Shown: positions 38,279-50,112 of the stretch, piece by piece | How the letters are laid out: each line of letters begins with the position of its first letter | Numbering within the stretch: the first letter of the stretch is position 1 | Source: Psychroflexus salis | Lineage (GTDB): Bacteria > Bacteroidota > Bacteroidia > Flavobacteriales > Flavobacteriaceae | Direction of reading: 5' to 3' | NCBI RefSeq assembly: GCF_014640175.1 | Contig: NZ_BMGL01000002.1 | Location: 186,001 to 250,000, forward strand | DNA length: 64,000 nucleotides | Made by a program: the position numbers and the translations under genes | Notes under the pieces: model-generated | Seen by the model: the letters and a program-made list of their open reading frames with translations, nothing else | Databases searched by the model: none | Told to the model about the DNA's origin: nothing

Positions 38279-38731
38279 ATGGAATTACATAATTTAAAAC
38301 CTGCAGAAGGTTCCGTTAAGTCTCAAAGCAAACGATTAGGTCGTGGTGAAGCTTCGGGTTCTGGAGGTACAGCTGGTAGAGGACATAAAGGTGCGAAATC
38401 GCGTTCTGGTTATTCAAAGAAAATTGGATTTGAAGGTGGGCAGATGCCATTACAACGTAGAGTTCCTAAATTCGGCTTTACAAACCCAAATAGGGTTGAG
38501 TATAAAGGTGTAAACCTTGATATACTTCAGTCCTTGGTTGACGAAAAAGGAGTTAAAGATACTTTAGATTTCAACCAACTCTTCGATTTAGGTGTTGTTA
38601 AAAAGAAGGATCTTGTGAAAATATTGGGTCGTGGTAAATTAACAGCAAAACTCAAAGTTAGCGCCCATAAATTTACAAAATCTGCAAAAGCTGCTATTGA
38701 AGCTGCTGGTGGTGAAGCAATAACTCTATAA
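38279..38731 (+). CDS. rplO: 50S ribosomal protein L15
   Basis: A 150-residue L15. LGRGEASGSGGTAGRGHKGAKSRSG, the Gly-rich rRNA-binding tail, and FEGGQMPLQRRVPKFGFTN are family marks. It is a late-assembly 50S protein. It lies 11 bases before secY, a standard junction. Confidence 0.97.
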   Translation: MELHNLKPAEGSVKSQSKRLGRGEASGSGGTAGRGHKGAKSRSGYSKKIGFEGGQMPLQRRVPKFGFTNPNRVEYKGVNLDILQSLVDEKGVKDTLDFNQLFDLGVVKKKDLVKILGRGKLTAKLKVSAHKFTKSAKAAIEAAGGEAITL

Positions 38732-38742
38732 ATCCATTCTGC

Positions 38743-40083
38743 ATGAAGTTTTTTGAAACAATACAAAATATCTGGAAAATCGATGATCTAAGAAATAGAA
38801 TCCTATTAACTTTAGGTTTATTGTTAGTTTATCGTTTTGGTGCACAAGTTGTTCTACCAGGTATTGATACAGCTCAATTAGCCAAATTGTCTGAACAAAC
38901 AGATGGTGGATTACTAGGGCTTTTAAATGCTTTTACGGGAGGTGCTTTTTCTAATGCATCTGTATTTGCTTTGGGTATTATGCCTTACATATCTGCTTCA
39001 ATTGTAGTTCAATTAATGACAATTGCAATTCCGTATTTACAAAAGCTTCAGAAAGAAGGCGAGAGCGGTAGAAAAAAAATCACGCAGATAACTAGATGGT
39101 TGACTATTGGTATAACTTTAGTTCAAGGCCCAGGATATATCTATAATTTATATAATATCCTACCTTCAGCTGCTTTTGTAATGCAAGACTCAGTTGCTTT
39201 TGTAGCTTCATCGGTTATTATTTTAACAACCGGATGTATATTCGCAATGTGGCTTGGTGAAAAGATAACTGATCGAGGTATTGGTAATGGTATATCATTA
39301 CTTATTATGGTTGGAATTATCGCAACTTTGCCTCAATCTTTTGTACAAGAATTTGCATCTAGAGTTTTTCAATCTAATGGAGGTCTTATTATGATTCTAA
39401 TTGAATTAGTTATTTGGTTCCTTATCATATTAGCATCTGTTATGTTAGTTATGGCTGTTCGAAAAATACCAGTACAGTATGCACGTAAAAATGCGTCAGG
39501 TAAATATGAAAAAAGCTCTTTTGCAGGTGCAAGGCAGTTTATTCCACTTCGTTTAAATGCTTCGGGTGTAATGCCAATTATCTTTGCGCAGGCAATTATG
39601 TTCGTACCCGCTGCAGTAGCTGGTTTATCCGAATCTGAAGCTGCTCAAGGAATTACAGCCGCGTTTAACGACATGTTTGGTTTTTGGTATAATCTTGTTT
39701 TTGCTTTGCTTATCATAGTTTTTACTTATTTTTACACGGCAATTACAGTTCCAACCAATAAAATGGCTGACGACTTAAAACGTAGTGGTGGATTTATCCC
39801 TGGTATTCGTCCAGGTACAGAAACTTCTGAATATTTAGATAAAATTATGTCTCAAATTACTTTGCCTGGTTCCATTTTCCTTGCCGTTATTGCTATTTTT
39901 CCAGCAATAATAGTTTCCTTATTAGGAGTTCAACAAGGATGGGGTTTGTTTTTTGGGGGTACATCTTTACTAATTATGGTTGGTGTTGCGATTGATACTA
40001 TTCAGCAAGTAAATTCATATTTATTAAATAGACACTACGACGGTTTAATGAAATCTGGTAAAAATAGAAAAGCAGTAGCATAA
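38743..40083 (+). CDS. secY: Protein translocase subunit SecY
   Basis: A 446-residue, ten-helix membrane protein that forms the Sec channel. Recognised are [17 protein letters not shown], the plug region near [28 protein letters not shown], and the cytosolic loop [13 protein letters not shown]. adk and map, which follow secY in many bacteria, are absent; infA follows after two bases. Confidence 0.98.
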   Translation: MKFFETIQNIWKIDDLRNRILLTLGLLLVYRFGAQVVLPGIDTAQLAKLSEQTDGGLLGLLNAFTGGAFSNASVFALGIMPYISASIVVQLMTIAIPYLQKLQKEGESGRKKITQITRWLTIGITLVQGPGYIYNLYNILPSAAFVMQDSVAFVASSVIILTTGCIFAMWLGEKITDRGIGNGISLLIMVGIIATLPQSFVQEFASRVFQSNGGLIMILIELVIWFLIILASVMLVMAVRKIPVQYARKNASGKYEKSSFAGARQFIPLRLNASGVMPIIFAQAIMFVPAAVAGLSESEAAQGITAAFNDMFGFWYNLVFALLIIVFTYFYTAITVPTNKMADDLKRSGGFIPGIRPGTETSEYLDKIMSQITLPGSIFLAVIAIFPAIIVSLLGVQQGWGLFFGGTSLLIMVGVAIDTIQQVNSYLLNRHYDGLMKSGKNRKAVA

Positions 40084-40085
40084 TT

Positions 40086-40301
40086 ATGGCAAAACAACCA
40101 TCGATAGAGCAAGACGGGACAATTATTGAAGCATTATCTAATGCTATGTTTCGTGTAGAATTAGAAAATGGTCATATTGTGACCGCGCACATCTCTGGAA
40201 AAATGCGTATGCATTATATTAAATTACTTCCAGGAGATAAAGTTAAATTAGAAATGAGTCCTTACGACTTAACTAAGGCTCGTATAACCTATAGATATTA
40301 A
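40086..40301 (+). CDS. infA: Translation initiation factor IF-1
   Basis: A 71-residue OB-fold protein ([28 protein letters not shown], then [28 protein letters not shown]). It occupies the A site during initiation. It follows secY and precedes rpmJ by four bases. Confidence 0.97.
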   Translation: MAKQPSIEQDGTIIEALSNAMFRVELENGHIVTAHISGKMRMHYIKLLPGDKVKLEMSPYDLTKARITYRY

Positions 40302-40305
40302 TAAT

Positions 40306-40422
40306 ATGAAAGTTAGAGCATCAATAAAAAAGAGAAGTGCTGATTGCAAAATTGTACGACGAAAAGGTCGCCTTTATGTAATCAATAAAAAGAATCCCAA
40401 ATTCAAACAAAGACAAGGCTAA
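40306..40422 (+). CDS. rpmJ: 50S ribosomal protein L36, zinc-free form
   Basis: A 38-residue L36 ([20 protein letters not shown], then [16 protein letters not shown]). The C-plus form has a CCCH zinc site; here only one Cys is present, so it is the zinc-free form. It starts four bases after infA and stops two bases before rpsM. Confidence 0.96.
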   Translation: MKVRASIKKRSADCKIVRRKGRLYVINKKNPKFKQRQG

Positions 40423-40424
40423 TT

Positions 40425-40799
40425 ATGGCAAGAATTGCAGGTGTAGACATACCAAAACAAAAGCGAGGAGTTATAGCTTTAACCTATATCTTCGGAATTG
40501 GCAGAAGTACCGCTAAAAAGATTTTAGCAACAGCCAAAGTAGATGAAAGTACCAAAGTATCTGATTGGAATGACGATCAAATCGGAAAAATCCGTGATGC
40601 TGTTGGAGAGTATACAATTGAAGGTGAATTGAGATCTGAAGTTTCAATGAATATTAAGCGTCTTATGGATATTGGATGCTACCGTGGAATTAGACACAGG
40701 TCTAGTTTACCACTTCGAGGTCAGCGCACAAAAAATAATTCAAGAACCCGTAAGGGAAGACGTAAAACTGTTGCCAACAAGAAAAAGGTAACTAAATAA
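40425..40799 (+). CDS. rpsM: 30S ribosomal protein S13
   Basis: A 124-residue S13. [29 protein letters not shown] and the C-terminal [28 protein letters not shown] are diagnostic. S13 contacts P-site tRNA in the head. It begins the alpha-type gene group and is two bases after rpmJ. Confidence 0.98.
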   Translation: MARIAGVDIPKQKRGVIALTYIFGIGRSTAKKILATAKVDESTKVSDWNDDQIGKIRDAVGEYTIEGELRSEVSMNIKRLMDIGCYRGIRHRSSLPLRGQRTKNNSRTRKGRRKTVANKKKVTK

Positions 40800-40807
40800 T
40801 TTTAAGT

Positions 40808-41191
40808 ATGGCTAAGTCAACTAACAAAAAACGTAAAGTAATTGTTGATGCTTTTGGAGAAGCTCATGTTTCAGCTTCCTTTAATAACATCATCGTTTCT
40901 TTATCTAATAAGAATGGAGATGTTATTTCTTGGTCTTCAGCTGGAAAAATGGGGTTTAGAGGTAGTAAAAAAAATACACCTTACGCAGCTCAATTAGCAG
41001 CAGAAGATGCATGTAAAGTAGCTTCAGAATTAGGTTTAAAAAAAGTAAAAGTGTACGTTAAAGGTCCTGGAAATGGAAGAGAGTCTGCTATTAGAGCAAT
41101 TCATAATGCAGGCATAGATGTTACAGAAATTATCGATGTAACTCCTTTACCACACAATGGGTGTAGACCACCTAAACGTAGAAGAGTTTAA
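40808..41191 (+). CDS. rpsK: 30S ribosomal protein S11
   Basis: A 127-residue S11. [38 protein letters not shown] and the C-terminal [18 protein letters not shown] are typical. It lies at the platform near the mRNA exit. A 54-base gap precedes rpsD, the longest inside this group. Confidence 0.98.
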   Translation: MAKSTNKKRKVIVDAFGEAHVSASFNNIIVSLSNKNGDVISWSSAGKMGFRGSKKNTPYAAQLAAEDACKVASELGLKKVKVYVKGPGNGRESAIRAIHNAGIDVTEIIDVTPLPHNGCRPPKRRRV

Positions 41192-41245
41192 TTAATACGA
41201 TTATCGAAGGAATAGACCTTAATTCATAATCACAAATCAAATAGA

Positions 41246-41851
41246 ATGGCAAGATATACTGGTCCCAAAACTAAAATAGCTCGTAAATTTGGCGAAGCTA
41301 TCTTCGGAGATGATAAGTCTTTCGAAAAAAGGAATTACCCTCCTGGACAACACGGAAACAATCGTAGAAGAGGAAAAAAATCTGAATATGCTGTCCAATT
41401 AATGGAAAAGCAAAAAGCTAAATATACTTACGGTATTTTAGAGCGTCAATTCAGAAATATGTTTAAAAAAGCTACTAGAGCTTCTGGCATTACTGGTGAA
41501 GTATTACTTCAATTATGTGAGTCTAGGCTTGATAACATAGTTTATAGACTTGGCGTTGCTCCTACAAGAAGCTCAGCTAGACAACTAGTTTCACATAAAC
41601 ACATTACAGTTAATGGTGAATTAGTTAATATCCCATCTTATCAAGTTAAGCCTGGAGATGTAGTAGGAGTTAGAGAAAAGTCTAAGTCTTTACTAGTAAT
41701 AGAAGAATCACTTCAAAACAATAAATCGGTTTATGAGTGGATGTCTTGGAATTCTGAGAAAAAAGAAGGTACTTTAGTGAATACGCCTGAGCGTTCACAA
41801 ATTCCAGAAAACATCAATGAGCAGTACATCGTAGAATTGTATTCGAAATAA
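41246..41851 (+). CDS. rpsD: 30S ribosomal protein S4, zinc-free form
   Basis: A 201-residue S4. The N terminus ([20 protein letters not shown]) lacks the Cys ribbon of the zinc form. The S4 RNA-binding domain lies at [29 protein letters not shown]. It is a primary 16S binder; in Escherichia coli it represses the alpha operon, but that role is not shown here. Confidence 0.98.
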   Translation: MARYTGPKTKIARKFGEAIFGDDKSFEKRNYPPGQHGNNRRRGKKSEYAVQLMEKQKAKYTYGILERQFRNMFKKATRASGITGEVLLQLCESRLDNIVYRLGVAPTRSSARQLVSHKHITVNGELVNIPSYQVKPGDVVGVREKSKSLLVIEESLQNNKSVYEWMSWNSEKKEGTLVNTPERSQIPENINEQYIVELYSK

Positions 41852-41872
41852 TTAACAAGCAGAATTCAAATT

Positions 41873-42865
41873 ATGGCATTATTTAATTTTCAGAAACCGG
41901 ATAAGGTAATTATGATTGAGTCAACTGAGTTCGAAGGAATCTTCGAATTTAGACCTTTAGAGCCGGGTTATGGTTTAACAGTTGGTAACGCCTTACGAAG
42001 AGTGTTGTTATCAGCTTTAGAAGGCTTTGCAATTACATCTGTACGTTTTGAAGGCGTAGAACATGAATTTTCCACCATTCCTGGTGTTGTTGAAGATGTT
42101 ACCGAAATAATTCTAAACCTAAAACAGATACGTTTTAAAAAGCAACTTGAAGATCTTGATAATGAAGCTGTCTCAGTTTCAGTATCTGGAGCTAATCAGT
42201 TGAAAGCTGGAGATCTTCAAAAATTTATTAATGGTTTTGAAGTTTTAAACCCAGAGCTAGTGCTTTGTAATATGAACAAAGATGTTTCTTTAAACATGGA
42301 ATTATCTATCGAAAAAGGTAGAGGTTATGTCCCTGCTGAAGAAAATAAAGTTGAAAAAGCACCTATTGGAACAATATTTACCGATGCCGTTTTTACACCT
42401 ATAAAAAATGTAAAATATAGCATAGAGAACTTTAGAGTTGAACAAAAAACCGATTACGAAAAATTAGTTTTCGAAATACAATCGGACGGTTCTATTCATC
42501 CTAAAGACGCTTTAACTGAAGCAGCTAAGACATTAATACATCACTTCATGTTGTTTTCTGATGAACGTATTACATTGGAAACAGACGAATTATCGCAAGT
42601 CGAAACTTACGATGAAGAGTCGTTGCACATGAGACAGTTACTTAAAACTAAATTGGTTGATTTAGATTTGTCTGTTAGAGCACTTAACTGTTTGAAAGCT
42701 GCAGAAGTAGACACTCTTGGTGACCTAGTTTCTTATAATAAAAATGATTTGATGAAGTTTAGAAACTTTGGAAAGAAATCGCTTACAGAATTAGAAGAGC
42801 TTGTTGCTAATAAGGGGCTAGATTTTGGTATGGATTTATCAAAATATAAATTGGATAAAGACTAA
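41873..42865 (+). CDS. rpoA: DNA-directed RNA polymerase subunit alpha
   Basis: A 330-residue alpha subunit. The N-terminal assembly domain has [32 protein letters not shown] and [14 protein letters not shown]; a linker follows, then the C-terminal domain ([23 protein letters not shown] to [10 protein letters not shown]), which contacts promoter DNA and activators. It lies 21 bases after rpsD and 24 before rplQ. Confidence 0.98.
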   Translation: MALFNFQKPDKVIMIESTEFEGIFEFRPLEPGYGLTVGNALRRVLLSALEGFAITSVRFEGVEHEFSTIPGVVEDVTEIILNLKQIRFKKQLEDLDNEAVSVSVSGANQLKAGDLQKFINGFEVLNPELVLCNMNKDVSLNMELSIEKGRGYVPAEENKVEKAPIGTIFTDAVFTPIKNVKYSIENFRVEQKTDYEKLVFEIQSDGSIHPKDALTEAAKTLIHHFMLFSDERITLETDELSQVETYDEESLHMRQLLKTKLVDLDLSVRALNCLKAAEVDTLGDLVSYNKNDLMKFRNFGKKSLTELEELVANKGLDFGMDLSKYKLDKD

Positions 42866-42889
42866 TTTGGAGTCTAAAAACACAGAAAA

Positions 42890-43378
42890 ATGAGACACAG
42901 AAAAAAAATTAATCATTTAGGACGCAAGACTGCTCACCGCAAATCCATGCTTGCAAACATGGCTTGCTCTTTAATTGAACATAAGAGAATTAATACCACT
43001 TTAGCTAAAGCAAAAGCTTTACGTGTGTTTGTTGAACCTTTAATTACCAAATCTAAAGAAGATACTACACACAATCGTCGTTTAGCATTTGCTAAATTAA
43101 GAAGTAAAGAAGCTATTATTACTTTATTTAGAGATGTTGCTGCTAAAGTAGGCGATAGACCAGGTGGATACTTAAGAATTATCAAGTTAGGTAATCGTTT
43201 AGGTGATAATGCTGAAATGGCAATGGTAGAATTGGTAGATTTTAACGAAATTTACGACCCAAAAGCTGGTTCTACAAAGAAAAAGTCTACTCGTAGAGCT
43301 GGTAAAAAAGCTAAATCTACTGAGCCAGTTGCTCAAGACAATAAAGAATCTCAAGATAATGAGAAAAAAGAAGACTAA
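42890..43378 (+). CDS. rplQ: 50S ribosomal protein L17 with basic-acidic tail
   Basis: A 162-residue L17. [33 protein letters not shown] and [32 protein letters not shown] are diagnostic and span the normal 120 residues. The last 35 residues form a Lys-rich then Glu/Asp-rich tail (from about [13 protein letters not shown]) absent from the Escherichia coli protein; such tails are common in Bacteroidota. It ends the ribosomal run before a terminator. Confidence 0.97.
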   Translation: MRHRKKINHLGRKTAHRKSMLANMACSLIEHKRINTTLAKAKALRVFVEPLITKSKEDTTHNRRLAFAKLRSKEAIITLFRDVAAKVGDRPGGYLRIIKLGNRLGDNAEMAMVELVDFNEIYDPKAGSTKKKSTRRAGKKAKSTEPVAQDNKESQDNEKKED

Positions 43379-43402
43379 TATTTTTAATATAATCTAATTG
43401 AT

Positions 43403-43435
43403 AAGGGATAGGCTTTAGGCTTATCCCTTTTTTTA
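43403..43435 (+). terminator. Intrinsic terminator of the ribosomal operon
   Basis: AAGGGATAGGC at 43403-43413 pairs with GCTTATCCCTT at 43419-43429 (one G-U pair), with a five-base loop, followed by a T run. It begins 25 bases after the rplQ stop and 45 before carA. Confidence 0.85.
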
Positions 43436-43447
43436 TATCTTATACTT

Positions 43448-44560
43448 ATGAAATATCAACAAAAAAAAGATGCCTTAGTTCTGTTAGAAGATGGAAGTGT
43501 TTTTTATGGCAAATCTCCTAATGCAAGTTCTATTAGTACTACTACTAGTTTTGGTGAAGCTTGTTTTAACACTGGCATGACTGGATACCAAGAAATATTT
43601 ACAGATCCATCTTATTTTGGACAGATTATGATTACAACCAATGCACATATTGGTAATTATGGTACAAATAGTGAAGAGTCAGAATCATCATCACCAAAAA
43701 TTGCTGGTCTTGTTTGTAAAAACTTTTCCTTTAATCCATCTCGGGTTAATATGGATAAAAGCCTTCACGACTTTTTAAGTGAAACTAACTTGCTTATTAT
43801 TTGCGATGTAGACACACGAGCACTAGTTGAACATATACGTGAGCATGGTGCTATGAATGCTGTTATCTCTACTGATGTGCACAAGATTGATGAATTAAAA
43901 TCTGAATTAGCTAAGCAGCCTTCTATGAATGGACTTGCCTTAGCCAATCAAGTTTCTACTAAAAAAGTATATGAGTTAAGTGATGAGTCTGACCTTTATA
44001 AAGTTGCAGTTTTAGATTTAGGAGTAAAACATAATATTTTAAGACATTTAAAAAACAGAAAATGTTCATTAAAAGTTTTTCCTTGGGATTCTACTTTCGA
44101 AGATTTACAAAACTATAATCCTGATGCTTTGTTTATTTCAAATGGCCCGGGTGATCCAACACCCTTAAAAAATGCTATAAATGTGGCTAAAAAAGCTATC
44201 GAGACTAATTTTCCTATGTTTGGTATTTGCTTAGGACAACAAATTATTTCATTGGCTTTAGATATTCCCACTGAAAAGATGCATCATGGTCATCGCGGTA
44301 TAAATCACCCAGTTCTTAATTTAGAAACTGGTAAAGGTGAAATTACTTCTCAAAATCACGGCTTTGTCGTAGCAAAAGAAGCAGCCGAAAAAAGTGAACT
44401 TATTCAAATTACGCATAAGCATCTTAATGATGACTCTATTGCTGGCTTTCGGGTTAAGAATAAAAAATGTTTTTGTGTTCAATATCATCCAGAAGCTGGT
44501 CCCGGCCCAAACGATGCCACTTATTTATTTGATGACTTCATTAAACTAATGGCTAATTAA
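43448..44560 (+). CDS. carA: Carbamoyl-phosphate synthase small subunit
   Basis: A 370-residue glutaminase subunit of normal length. The N-terminal domain has LLEDGSVFYGKS, FTDPSYFGQIMITTNAHIGNYG; the class I amidotransferase domain has the nucleophile in GICLGQQ and the His/Glu pair in QYHPEAGPGPNDA. It supplies ammonia for carbamoyl phosphate in pyrimidine and arginine synthesis. The large subunit gene carB is not in the window. It lies after the rplQ terminator, so it needs its own promoter or readthrough. Confidence 0.95.
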   Translation: MKYQQKKDALVLLEDGSVFYGKSPNASSISTTTSFGEACFNTGMTGYQEIFTDPSYFGQIMITTNAHIGNYGTNSEESESSSPKIAGLVCKNFSFNPSRVNMDKSLHDFLSETNLLIICDVDTRALVEHIREHGAMNAVISTDVHKIDELKSELAKQPSMNGLALANQVSTKKVYELSDESDLYKVAVLDLGVKHNILRHLKNRKCSLKVFPWDSTFEDLQNYNPDALFISNGPGDPTPLKNAINVAKKAIETNFPMFGICLGQQIISLALDIPTEKMHHGHRGINHPVLNLETGKGEITSQNHGFVVAKEAAEKSELIQITHKHLNDDSIAGFRVKNKKCFCVQYHPEAGPGPNDATYLFDDFIKLMAN

Positions 44561-44665
44561 TCTCAATTAGTTTATTCCGATGATTGGTATATAATTTGAA
44601 ATGCACATAAAATATTCTGTTTATATATTTTTTAATTTTCAGTAAATACTGTGAGTAAGAGTAAT

Positions 44666-44698
44666 AAAAAAAGCCGTTTTATTTAAACGGCTTTTTTT
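44666..44698. terminator. Bidirectional terminator between carA and the fasciclin gene
   Basis: AAAAAAAGCCGTTT pairs with AAACGGCTTTTTTT around a five-base loop, with A and T runs on either side. It serves the convergent carA and fasciclin genes. Confidence 0.88.
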
Positions 44699-44719
44699 AT
44701 TAAATTTAAGTATTTAAAA

Positions 44720-45232
44720 TTACCATGTTGGTAATAAAACAGAATCAACTATATGGATAACTCCATTTGAAGCTTCAAGATCAGAAACAGTTACTGTAGA
44801 AAGACCGCCATTTGCATCTTTAACTACAACTTTTCCATCTTTTAGCATAATACTTAGACTAGCACCTTGAACAGTTTTTACTTCTGCTGTGCCGCCACCT
44901 TTTTCAACGGCAGCAATAACATCTTTTGCAGTCAATTTTCCTGCAACTACATGATAAGTAAGCACCATTTGTAGTTTAGATTTATTTTCAGCTTTCAATA
45001 AATAATCTACTGTGCCATCAGGTAAGTTTGTAAACGCAGTATTTGTAGGAGCAAATACTGTAAATGGTCCATCAGATTTTAAAGTTTCAACAAGATCTGC
45101 AGCTTTTACCGCAGCTACTAATGTAGTATGATCTTCTGAGCCAATAGCAACATCGACCACATCCTTATTCTGACTAAACCCTAAGGAAGTTACTAACGTA
45201 ATTGCAACTAATAGTAATTTTTGTATTTTCAT
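44720..45232 (-). CDS. Fasciclin-domain exported protein
   Basis: A 170-residue protein with a signal peptide ending at LGFSQ near residue 21. One FAS1 domain follows: VAIGSEDHTTLVAAVKAADLVETLKSDGPFTVFAPTNTAFTNLP, then YHVVAGKLTAKDVI and NGVIHIVDSVLLP, all hallmark segments. FAS1 proteins act in adhesion or cell-envelope contacts. No partner gene is adjacent; it converges with carA across a shared terminator. Confidence 0.9.
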   Translation of the reverse strand: MKIQKLLLVAITLVTSLGFSQNKDVVDVAIGSEDHTTLVAAVKAADLVETLKSDGPFTVFAPTNTAFTNLPDGTVDYLLKAENKSKLQMVLTYHVVAGKLTAKDVIAAVEKGGGTAEVKTVQGASLSIMLKDGKVVVKDANGGLSTVTVSDLEASNGVIHIVDSVLLPTW

Positions 45233-46913
<1,681 letters not shown>

Positions 46914-46938
46914 ATTATAGACTAATTTTTTTTTGTAA

Positions 46939-46985
46939 AAAGCGGCAAGGAGTAATTAACATAAAGTTATGCTTCTTGCCGCTTT
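46939..46985 (+). terminator. Probable terminator after eno
   Basis: AAAGCGGCAAG and CTTGCCGCTTT form an 11-bp stem around a 25-base loop that has some internal pairing. The T tract after it is short, so efficiency is uncertain. Confidence 0.65.
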
Positions 46986-47025
46986 GTTTATTAAGGTATT
47001 AACCTGTAATTAACACTGCTTTTTG

Positions 47026-47033
47026 TAAATTTG
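47026..47033 (+). promoter_or_regulatory. Candidate -7 element for gltA
   Basis: TAAATTTG matches TAnnTTTG and lies 35 bases upstream of the citrate synthase start. At the usual -33 position there is only a weak CTG, so the call is partial. Confidence 0.5.
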
Positions 47034-47068
47034 TAAAAATCAATTTTAACACATAATACAGTAAATAT

Positions 47069-48349
47069 ATGAATGCATCAATTGAGTTTGAAGGAAAAAA
47101 ATATGAACTTCCTGTTGTAACAGGTACAGAAAACGAAAATGCAATAGATATCTCTAAATTAAGAGCTTCTACCGGAGGTTTAATTACATTGGATAGAGGC
47201 TTTAAAAATACTGGTTCTTGCGAAAGTGCCGTAACCTTTTTAGACGGTGAGAAAGGAATTTTACGTTACCGCGGTTATGCCATTGAAGAACTTGCCGAAA
47301 ATGCAAGCTTTCTCGAAGTTGCATATTTGTTAATATTCGGAGAGTTGCCAAATACTACCCAACTTGACAAATTTTACGCAGATATAAAAGAAGAATCGCA
47401 CGTTGATGAAGAAATGAAAAAAATTCTAGATGGATTTCCGAAATCTGCCCATCCTATGGGAGTTGTTTCTTCCTTAACTAATGCTTTAATTGCATTTAAT
47501 CCATCTTCAGTAAATGTCGATTCTGAAGAAGATATGTACAATGCAATTATAAAAATACTCGCTAAATTTCCAGTATTATGTGCTTGGGCTTTACGTAAAA
47601 GAACCGGACAACCTTTAGATTATGGCGATTCATCTTTAAGTTATGTAGACAACGTGTTAAAAATGATGTTTAAAAAAGCAAACCAAGATTACAAAGTTAA
47701 TCCTGTGGTTTCATCTGCACTTAACAAGCTCTTAATTTTGCATGCAGATCATGAACAAAACTGCTCAGCTTCAACAGTTCGTATTGTAGGTTCTTCCCAT
47801 GCTGGTTTATTTGCATCTATATCTGCGGGTATATCTGCACTTTGGGGTCCCCTTCATGGAGGCGCAAACCAAGCTGTTATCGAAATGCTTGAAGGTATTA
47901 AAGAAGACGGAGGCGATACTAAAAAATATATGGCTAAAGCAAAAGATAAAAATGATAGCTTCAGATTGATGGGCTTTGGACACCGTGTGTATAAAAATTT
48001 CGACCCAAGAGCTAAAATTATTAAAAAATCTGCAGATGATGTCTTAGGAAGCTTAGGCATTGAAGACCCTGTATTAGATATAGCTAAAGGTCTTGAAAAA
48101 GAAGCTCTAGAAGACCAATATTTTGTAGATAGAAAACTTTATCCAAACGTTGATTTTTATTCAGGTATTATTTATAGAGCATTAGGAATCCCAACAGATA
48201 TGTTTACTGTAATGTTTGCTTTGGGAAGATTACCAGGCTGGATTGCTCAATGGAGAGAAATGCGTTTACAAAAAGAACCAATCGGTCGACCAAGACAAGT
48301 GTATACAGGTAAAACACACCGACCATTTGTTGAAGCGAATAAAAGATAA
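47069..48349 (+). CDS. gltA: Citrate synthase
   Basis: A 426-residue type II citrate synthase. The active-site segments include the His in HADHEQNCS, the second His in WGPLHGGANQAV and the Asp in NVDFYSGI, with GFGHRVYKNFDPRA between. It condenses acetyl-CoA with oxaloacetate at the entry to the TCA cycle. The azurin-like gene follows after 22 bases and may be cotranscribed. Confidence 0.97.
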   Translation: MNASIEFEGKKYELPVVTGTENENAIDISKLRASTGGLITLDRGFKNTGSCESAVTFLDGEKGILRYRGYAIEELAENASFLEVAYLLIFGELPNTTQLDKFYADIKEESHVDEEMKKILDGFPKSAHPMGVVSSLTNALIAFNPSSVNVDSEEDMYNAIIKILAKFPVLCAWALRKRTGQPLDYGDSSLSYVDNVLKMMFKKANQDYKVNPVVSSALNKLLILHADHEQNCSASTVRIVGSSHAGLFASISAGISALWGPLHGGANQAVIEMLEGIKEDGGDTKKYMAKAKDKNDSFRLMGFGHRVYKNFDPRAKIIKKSADDVLGSLGIEDPVLDIAKGLEKEALEDQYFVDRKLYPNVDFYSGIIYRALGIPTDMFTVMFALGRLPGWIAQWREMRLQKEPIGRPRQVYTGKTHRPFVEANKR

Positions 48350-48371
48350 TTGAAATTAAATAAAAATAAAT

Positions 48372-48902
48372 ATGAAAAAGATTGCAATATTAAGCTTACT
48401 ATCACTTTCACTAATAGCTTGTGGTGGCGAAGCTGAAAAAAAGGAAGATTCAAAAATGACTATCGGTGGGAATGAAACCGAAGTTAAAGATGAAAAAAGT
48501 ACAGAAAGTACAGAAGAAGAAAATGGAGTAATTCAGCTTTCTTTAGAAGGTAATGACCAAATGAAGTACAATAAAAAACGTTTAAGAGCTAAAGCTGGTG
48601 CCGAAGTGGAACTTACATTTAAACACGTAGGTGAAATGTCTAAGCAAGCTATGGGACATAATTTTGTGCTACTTAAAAAAGGAACAGATATCATGGCTTT
48701 TGGTGAAAAAGCAGCTGGTGCAGTAGATAACGACTACATTCCACAAGATACTTATGAAGTAATTGTACATACCGAAATGCTTGGTGGTGGTGAATCTACA
48801 GTCTTAAAATTCACTGCTCCGACTGAAAAAGGTGAGTATGATTTTATTTGCTCTTTTCCAGGTCATGTTGCTTTAATGAAAGGGAAGTTTATTGTGAATT
48901 AA
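48372..48902 (+). CDS. Azurin-like cupredoxin lipoprotein
   Basis: A 176-residue protein. A lipoprotein signal peptide ends at SLIACGG, followed by an acidic linker to about residue 55. The cupredoxin domain shows the type 1 copper ligands: His in MGHNFVLL, Cys in FICSFPGH, His in the same segment and Met in ALMKGKF. It is probably a membrane-tethered periplasmic electron carrier, for example to a cytochrome oxidase or peroxidase. It closely follows gltA. Confidence 0.9.
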   Translation: MKKIAILSLLSLSLIACGGEAEKKEDSKMTIGGNETEVKDEKSTESTEEENGVIQLSLEGNDQMKYNKKRLRAKAGAEVELTFKHVGEMSKQAMGHNFVLLKKGTDIMAFGEKAAGAVDNDYIPQDTYEVIVHTEMLGGGESTVLKFTAPTEKGEYDFICSFPGHVALMKGKFIVN

Positions 48903-48920
48903 TTCTAACTAAATCAAATT

Positions 48921-48954
48921 AAAAAAGCCGATTTCAATTGAAATCGGCTTTTTT
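48921..48954. terminator. Perfect palindromic bidirectional terminator
   Basis: The 34 bases read the same on both strands: AAAAAAGCCGATTTCAA followed by its exact complement, with A and T runs at the ends. It serves the convergent azurin-like gene and clpS. Confidence 0.9.
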
Positions 48955-48970
48955 AATTTATGCTTATTAC

Positions 48971-49261
48971 TTATATAACTTCGGCTGAAATGCCAGCATC
49001 TAATATTTTTATGCAACGCTCTCGCAAATCTTCAAAACTTCCCGTTTTTACCCCACATTTGCCTTTATAATGAATTAAAATGGTGCATTGTTCTGCTTGA
49101 GTTGGAGAATGATCGCAAACTTGAATTAGCGTTTCAATTACATGATCAAAAGTATTAACTTCATCATTATGTACAATTAGCTCATGTTCCTTATCTATTT
49201 GCTCAGCAACTTCTACTTCTTCATATACTTGCTCTTTGTATCCCATGCTTTTTTGTTGCAA
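48971..49261 (-). CDS. clpS: ATP-dependent Clp protease adaptor ClpS
   Basis: A 96-residue ClpS. The pattern ELIVHNDEVNTFDHVIETL, with the Asn-Asp pair that binds N-degrons, is diagnostic, as is QAEQCTILIHYKGKC. ClpS hands N-end-rule substrates to ClpA or ClpC. The start may be Met6 (MGYKEQ). It is the last gene of the tpiA-prmA group. Confidence 0.9.
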   Translation of the reverse strand: MQQKSMGYKEQVYEEVEVAEQIDKEHELIVHNDEVNTFDHVIETLIQVCDHSPTQAEQCTILIHYKGKCGVKTGSFEDLRERCIKILDAGISAEVI

Positions 49262-49281
49262 AAATATAAAATATAGCTTTT

Positions 49282-50112
49282 CTAGATAATTGCTTTAACA
49301 AATTTAGCAGCTATCCAATTTTCTTTTTCTAGATTTTTAATAAAAGTAAGCTTGTGCTTGTTAGCTTCATTTTGAATGATAGGCAAATCTTTTTTATAAA
49401 ATCCACTGAAAAAAATGGCACCATCTTGCTTTAAAAATTTAGCATAAGTAGCCATATCTTCAATTAAGATATTTCGATTAATGTTGGCAAGGATAACATC
49501 AAATTTAGTGTCGATTTGTTCTGCGCCACCTAAAATTACTTTTCCGCTAACGCAGTTACGTTCTAAATTTTCAGTGGTGTTTTCTATACACCAATTGTCA
49601 ATATCAATATAAATAACTTCTTTGGCTCCCTTCATATTCGCTAAAATACCCAGAACACCAGTGCCACAACCCATGTCCAACACTTTTTTATTGGTCCAGT
49701 CATCTTCTAAAATCAACCGAATCATTTGGAAAGTGGTGGCATGATGACCAGTGCCAAAAGACATTTTGGGTTCGATAACAATATCAAATTCAACTTCTTT
49801 TTTCTTATGGAAAGGTGCTCTAACCATACATTGACTACCAACTTCAATAGGAGAAAAATTTTTCTCCCATTCTTCATTCCAATTAATGGTTTCTACTTTT
49901 TCTCTTTGAAAGTTAATTTGAACTTTTTCATTTTTAAAAAGTTCAATTTTGTTTTCAAAACCTTCTTCATCTAGTTCTTCTTGCACATAGGCCGATAAAC
50001 CTTCTTCAGTTTCTTCAAAAGATTCAAAATTGAACAAACTTAATTCTGCTAACAGAATATCGGTAAAAGGTTCTTTTGGCAAAATATGAAAATGATAAGC
50101 AATATAATTCAT
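49282..50112 (-). CDS. prmA: Ribosomal protein L11 methyltransferase
   Basis: A 276-residue PrmA. The N-terminal substrate-binding domain is followed by a Rossmann methyltransferase fold with SAM motif LDMGCGTGVLGILA and the signature MSFGTGHHATTFQM and ILANINRNIL. It trimethylates L11. Its start directly abuts the tpiA stop (no gap), so the two are probably coupled. Confidence 0.93.
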   Translation of the reverse strand: MNYIAYHFHILPKEPFTDILLAELSLFNFESFEETEEGLSAYVQEELDEEGFENKIELFKNEKVQINFQREKVETINWNEEWEKNFSPIEVGSQCMVRAPFHKKKEVEFDIVIEPKMSFGTGHHATTFQMIRLILEDDWTNKKVLDMGCGTGVLGILANMKGAKEVIYIDIDNWCIENTTENLERNCVSGKVILGGAEQIDTKFDVILANINRNILIEDMATYAKFLKQDGAIFFSGFYKKDLPIIQNEANKHKLTFIKNLEKENWIAAKFVKAII

